In this document: piece by piece, positions 43,662-46,752 of the stretch
Layout of the letters: every line of letters starts with the position of its first letter
Numbering within the stretch: position 1 is the stretch's first letter
NCBI GenBank assembly: GCA_945883745.1
Contig: CAMCYH010000008.1
Location: 1-46,752 of the forward strand
Reading direction: 5' to 3'
Length of the DNA: 46,752 nucleotides
Origin: Candidatus Kuenenia stuttgartensis
GTDB lineage: Bacteria > Planctomycetota > Planctomycetia > Pirellulales > UBA1268
Notes under the pieces: model-generated
Database searches by the model: none
The model's input: the letters and a program-made list of their open reading frames with translations, nothing else
Told to the model about the DNA's origin: nothing
Translations under genes and position numbers: made by a program

Positions 43662-44759
43662 ATGACACCATTCCAGATTCTTTCCACGATGCACTCTTCA
43701 CTCAACCGCGGGGCCGCGATTTGCTCGTCACCTCACTCGGCGGTGGCCTTGTGGCTGGCGATGCTTAGCAGCGGCGTCTTGCTGACGCAGCCTGGATGCA
43801 CCACGCTTCTGAGCGCGGGTGGCCTGCAGGAGGCCTTGCAAGACACCGGCGACATGCCAGCAATCGCGACGTACGACAGTGAGTCGGACGGCAAAGTGGT
43901 CACGAACGATGACGGTGAGTCGACGACGACCGCAGAGATGTCCGTCGATCCCGCTGCGGCTGAGGCGGCGTTCGACTCGGCCCTCGAGCAGTTGGCCGCC
44001 GCGGGCCGGTTGACATCGGCCACCGAACGCGCTCTCAGCGAGGCCGTCGAGGATGCCCCGCCCCAAGACTGGCCCGACATCATCGACGCCTTCGTGGCCA
44101 CGATCGAGGCGACGCCGGCACCGCAGCGAATGGCCATGCGGCCGATCGATGCCCCCGCCGCCACACCTCCCCAGCCTGACGAATCGAGCCAGCAGCCGGC
44201 GAACGACGATACAGTTGCTTCGCCGGAAGTAGCCCCCGCACAACAGCACGCCGATCATCCTGAGCCTGTCGCGACTGCCACCAGTGAAGCGGCAGCCGAT
44301 GCCGACCCGGTGGCAACAATCGAGGCGACCACTTCAACCGTGTCGCAGCCCGTGCCGCACCTCTCCGTTGTAAACCCCTGCTTCGCCTCGAGGGTGCGTG
44401 GCTGGGGAGCCGTTGATCGCTTCGACAGCAGCCGCTTCCATCCGGGGCAGGAGCTGATCATCTATTTCGAGCTGGAGGATCTCACCGGAGACGAGTCGAC
44501 CGAAGGCCACACCACACGGATCGATACCACGCTGCAGCTTTGTGCCGACGACGGCCGACGGCTGCATGAGTGGCGGTTCGAGCCGCTCCAGGAGACCTGC
44601 CGGACTCCACGACGCGACTACTTTGCCCGCTACGTGGTGCGAATTCCTGAGGGCATGCCCGGTGGCGCATGCCGGCTCGATCTGGCAGTCACCGACGCAG
44701 TGGCCCACACCACGGCTCATGCCAGCCTCCCCCTGGAGATCGCCGGCAGGGTACAGTGA
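43662..44759 (+). CDS. Secreted acidic protein of unknown function
   Basis: 365 residues from the ATG at 43662; ATG 43689 or GTG 43653 are alternatives. The N-terminal part (SAVALWLAMLSSGVLLTQPG, then C) looks like a signal peptide, possibly a lipoprotein, but QPGC is a poor lipobox. Residues 70-240 are Ala/Glu/Asp/Thr-rich and probably disordered. The C-terminal 130 residues form a compact domain: NPCFASRVRGWGAVDRFDSS, RFHPGQELIIYFELEDLTGD, HEWRFEPLQETCRTPRRDYF and YVVRIPEGMPGGACRLDLAV, with beta-sandwich character. I do not know a named family. It precedes the ABC transporter genes by 31 bases, so co-transcription is likely. Confidence 0.7.
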   Translation: MTPFQILSTMHSSLNRGAAICSSPHSAVALWLAMLSSGVLLTQPGCTTLLSAGGLQEALQDTGDMPAIATYDSESDGKVVTNDDGESTTTAEMSVDPAAAEAAFDSALEQLAAAGRLTSATERALSEAVEDAPPQDWPDIIDAFVATIEATPAPQRMAMRPIDAPAATPPQPDESSQQPANDDTVASPEVAPAQQHADHPEPVATATSEAAADADPVATIEATTSTVSQPVPHLSVVNPCFASRVRGWGAVDRFDSSRFHPGQELIIYFELEDLTGDESTEGHTTRIDTTLQLCADDGRRLHEWRFEPLQETCRTPRRDYFARYVVRIPEGMPGGACRLDLAVTDAVAHTTAHASLPLEIAGRVQ

Positions 44760-44790
44760 CGAAGCATCGCTTCGTTTGTGAGACCCTAAC

Positions 44791-45519
44791 GTGTCGATTC
44801 TCGAGGCCCAGAATCTCTTCAAGACGTTCCACAAGCCCGGGTCGCAGGCCGAGGGTGTGGCCGCAATCCGTGGCATCGATCTCGCGGTGAACGTCGGGGA
44901 GTTTGTCGCCATCACCGGAGCGAGCGGCTCCGGAAAGAGCACGCTGCTCCACATGCTCGGTGGAATCACGCGGCCATCCTCGGGACGCGTACTGCTGGAG
45001 GGAGTCGACCTCGCGGGCCTCGATGACGACGCCTTGGCACTGGTGCGGCGGCGACGAATCGGCTTTGTCTTCCAGCGGTACAACCTTTTGCCCGAGCTAT
45101 CGCTTCTGGAAAACGTCGCTCTCCCGCTCGTGCTCGACGGGACCTCGGAACGGGCCTGCGAACAGGCCGCGACCGCGGCACTCGAGGCCGTCGGCATGGC
45201 CCACCGCGCCGGACACCGGCCTGATGCCCTGTCGGGGGGCGAGCAGCAGCGGGGCGCCATCGCGAGGGCGCTTGTCACAGGGCCGGCAATCGTGCTCGCC
45301 GACGAGCCGACCGGTGCCCTCGACTCGGCCAATGCCCAGCGGGTGATCGAATTGTTGCAGCGACTTGTGACTGATCGCGGACAGACCGTTGTGCTGGTCA
45401 CCCACGACGCTGCCACGGCAGCCGCGGCCGGCCGCACCGTGCGGGTCCGTGACGGCCTCATCGAGTCAGATTCGCATCCAGTCCAGGGCATGCCCACCAC
45501 CAAGGCTCTCGGCTCATGA
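44791..45519 (+). CDS. ABC transporter ATP-binding protein, LolD/MacB type
   Basis: 242 residues. Walker A ITGASGSGKSTLLHMLGGIT, Q-loop GFVFQRYNLLPELSLLENVA, signature LSGGEQQRGAIARAL, Walker B IVLADEPTGALDSANAQRV, and the H-loop VLVTHDAAT. The sequence pattern is that of the LolD/MacB/FtsE family, which work with FtsX-type permeases in lipoprotein release, efflux or cell-wall control. The start is GTG at 44791. The stop overlaps the permease start (ATGA). Confidence 0.95.
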   Translation: MSILEAQNLFKTFHKPGSQAEGVAAIRGIDLAVNVGEFVAITGASGSGKSTLLHMLGGITRPSSGRVLLEGVDLAGLDDDALALVRRRRIGFVFQRYNLLPELSLLENVALPLVLDGTSERACEQAATAALEAVGMAHRAGHRPDALSGGEQQRGAIARALVTGPAIVLADEPTGALDSANAQRVIELLQRLVTDRGQTVVLVTHDAATAAAAGRTVRVRDGLIESDSHPVQGMPTTKALGS

Positions 45520-46752
45520 GGCTCGGGCATCTCCTTGTGCGGCAGTGGCGGAGCCGTCCGGGGCGGGCTCTGGCCACCGTGGCGAGCGTGGCTGTGGCCG
45601 TCGGCGCGGTGGTGGCCACATGGGTCTCGGCCGACGCCTCGCGAACCGGCTATCGCCGACTCACCGAAGCGATCGACGGCGTGCCGGTCGTCGATGTCGT
45701 GAGCCGTAGCGGGGGGCGGTTCGAGGCGGCGAACGTGCCGAGCCTCGTCGGCATTCCCGGCGTGCGAGCCGTCGTGCCGCTCTTCTATCGCCCCACACTG
45801 CTGCGGGTTGGTGAGAAACGGGTCCGTGAAATCGCCGTTGGGGTCGACGTGGAGGCAATGGTCGCCACTGGATTGCTCACGCTCTCGGCTGGCCGTGCCT
45901 GCTTCGGCCCGGAGGAGGCGGTACTTGAAACATCGCTCGCGACGAGCCTCGGGCTCTCGCTCGGCGACGAGATTCTGTTTTTTGCCCGTCGACGGATTCG
46001 TCGCATGGAGGTGGTCGGCCTGGCCGATCGGCAGTCGATCGGCTGGTTTGCCGAGGGAGCCGGCGTGATCGCCGACATTCAGGCCCTCTCCGCAATGTCG
46101 CTCTCCCTCGGCTTCCTCGACCGCGTCCGCGTGGCGATCGCGCCGGAAGGATCCCGCAAGCAGGTGCTGGCGGCTGTCTCAGCCCGGTTGCCCGAGTCGC
46201 TGATGGCGGAAGTCCCGGCAGGCAAGGCGAGCATGGCCGAGGACGTGCTTCATTCTGCCGACCTCGGCCTCGACTTCGTTACCGGCCTCACCGTCGCCAT
46301 GGCCTGGTTCATCGTCGGCAATGCGATGCTCATGAACGTGACGGAGCGGCGGCGCGGCTTTTCACTGATGCGGCTTCTCGGAGCCACCGTCGGGCAGGTC
46401 AGGCGATTCATCGTGGGAGAGGCGGCGGTGCTCGGCTGCGGAGGCGCGCTGCTGGGGGCGACCGTGGGCTGGCTTGCTGCCAAGCCGATCGCCGCCGGCA
46501 TCTCGCAAGCCCTGCAGGCCCCACTCTCCTCGCTCACGTTCAACCCCTTCATCCTTCCGATCGCGATCGCGATGGGCATCATCGTGGCGATCGCGGCCGC
46601 CTGGTGGCCGTCTCGCGAGGCGACCGACACCGATCTGCTCGAAGGCCTTTCCACGGCTCCGGCCGCGCCGCCGCGGGGCATCTCGTGGCGATTCGTGACC
46701 ATCGTGCTCGTGCTGGCAGCAGCGGCTGCGAGCGTGCAAGGGCTGGTCATCG
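45516..46752 (+). CDS. FtsX-like ABC transporter permease (3' end outside the window)
   Basis: Open reading frame without stop to the window edge, 412 codons seen. It starts MRLGHLLVRQWRSRPGRALA and TM1 is VASVAVAVGAVVATWVSADA. A MacB-like periplasmic domain follows (about 45-245), with GIPGVRAVVPLFYRPTLLRV and GLSLGDEIL. TM helices then come at about 250-275 and 300-325, with the FtsX signature between them: NVTERRRGFSLMRLLGATVG. A further helix lies at about 350-370. The sequence after about 385 (FVTIVLVLAAAAASVQGLVI) begins another membrane segment, so a second FtsX half probably follows. Coupled to the ATPase by ATGA. Confidence 0.9.
   Translation, partial: MRLGHLLVRQWRSRPGRALATVASVAVAVGAVVATWVSADASRTGYRRLTEAIDGVPVVDVVSRSGGRFEAANVPSLVGIPGVRAVVPLFYRPTLLRVGEKRVREIAVGVDVEAMVATGLLTLSAGRACFGPEEAVLETSLATSLGLSLGDEILFFARRRIRRMEVVGLADRQSIGWFAEGAGVIADIQALSAMSLSLGFLDRVRVAIAPEGSRKQVLAAVSARLPESLMAEVPAGKASMAEDVLHSADLGLDFVTGLTVAMAWFIVGNAMLMNVTERRRGFSLMRLLGATVGQVRRFIVGEAAVLGCGGALLGATVGWLAAKPIAAGISQALQAPLSSLTFNPFILPIAIAMGIIVAIAAAWWPSREATDTDLLEGLSTAPAAPPRGISWRFVTIVLVLAAAAASVQGLVI

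Overview
The window looks like a chromosomal segment of a GC-rich member of the Planctomycetota, probably near Pirellulales. The signs are a DUF1559 prepilin-like protein, a DUF1598 protein, a 23S rRNA gene with its own promoter and no 16S beside it, a tetrahydromethanopterin-type gene trio, and a short SecA-like translocase. All family calls were made by reading motifs; no database search was run.

Layout. 1-1325: the 5' part of a 23S rRNA gene on the minus strand, with a leader carrying a boxA-like antitermination site and a promoter. 1382-9281: an RND efflux adaptor and pump, a DUF1559 protein, a small membrane protein and an ArnT/PMT-like glycosyltransferase. 9297-15772: a small integrative element of about 6.4 kb in tRNA-Cys, bounded by perfect 49-bp direct repeats. 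It holds several unknown genes, an AlpA-like and an XRE-like regulator, a P-loop ATPase and a tyrosine integrase. 16054-20155: gnd, a short-chain dehydrogenase and zwf (oxidative pentose phosphate pathway), with a large multi-armed palindromic region between the dehydrogenase and zwf. 20125-22328: a Dus and QueG, both tRNA modification enzymes. 22485-28134: a Q/N-rich lipoprotein, a 644-residue SecA-like ATPase flanked by two hairpin-repeat arrays, a secreted helical protein and a second Dus. 28192-34208: an Fe-S cluster operon, sufR - orphan nuoB - sufC - sufB - sufD - Rieske/SufT fusion. 34442-37042: ATP-grasp, hydantoinase-like and amino-acid-kinase genes of the H4MPT-linked C1 type. 37113-46752: a DUF1598 protein divergent from an FHA-GAF-sigma54 activator, a minus-strand pyrB-pyrC-NYN operon, a secreted acidic protein, and a LolD-like ATPase with an FtsX-like permease that runs off the window.

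The most striking observation is the integrase. The 49-bp att repeat lies inside its reading frame. In the integrated form the gene stops two codons past the repeat, at a TAG supplied by the tRNA. Past the left repeat, in the same frame, there are 56 more open codons that look like real protein. Excision would therefore replace the tRNA-encoded end with a longer tail, giving a 597-residue rather than a 543-residue enzyme. Integration may thus act as a switch on the integrase, as in SSV-type integrase splitting in archaeal viruses or integration-dependent immunity in mycobacteriophages.

Second in interest are families of palindromic repeats placed within a few bases of stop codons and flanking the secA-like gene, an orphan NuoB in the suf operon, a Rieske-SufT fusion, and two promoters whose spacing predicts leaderless mRNAs.
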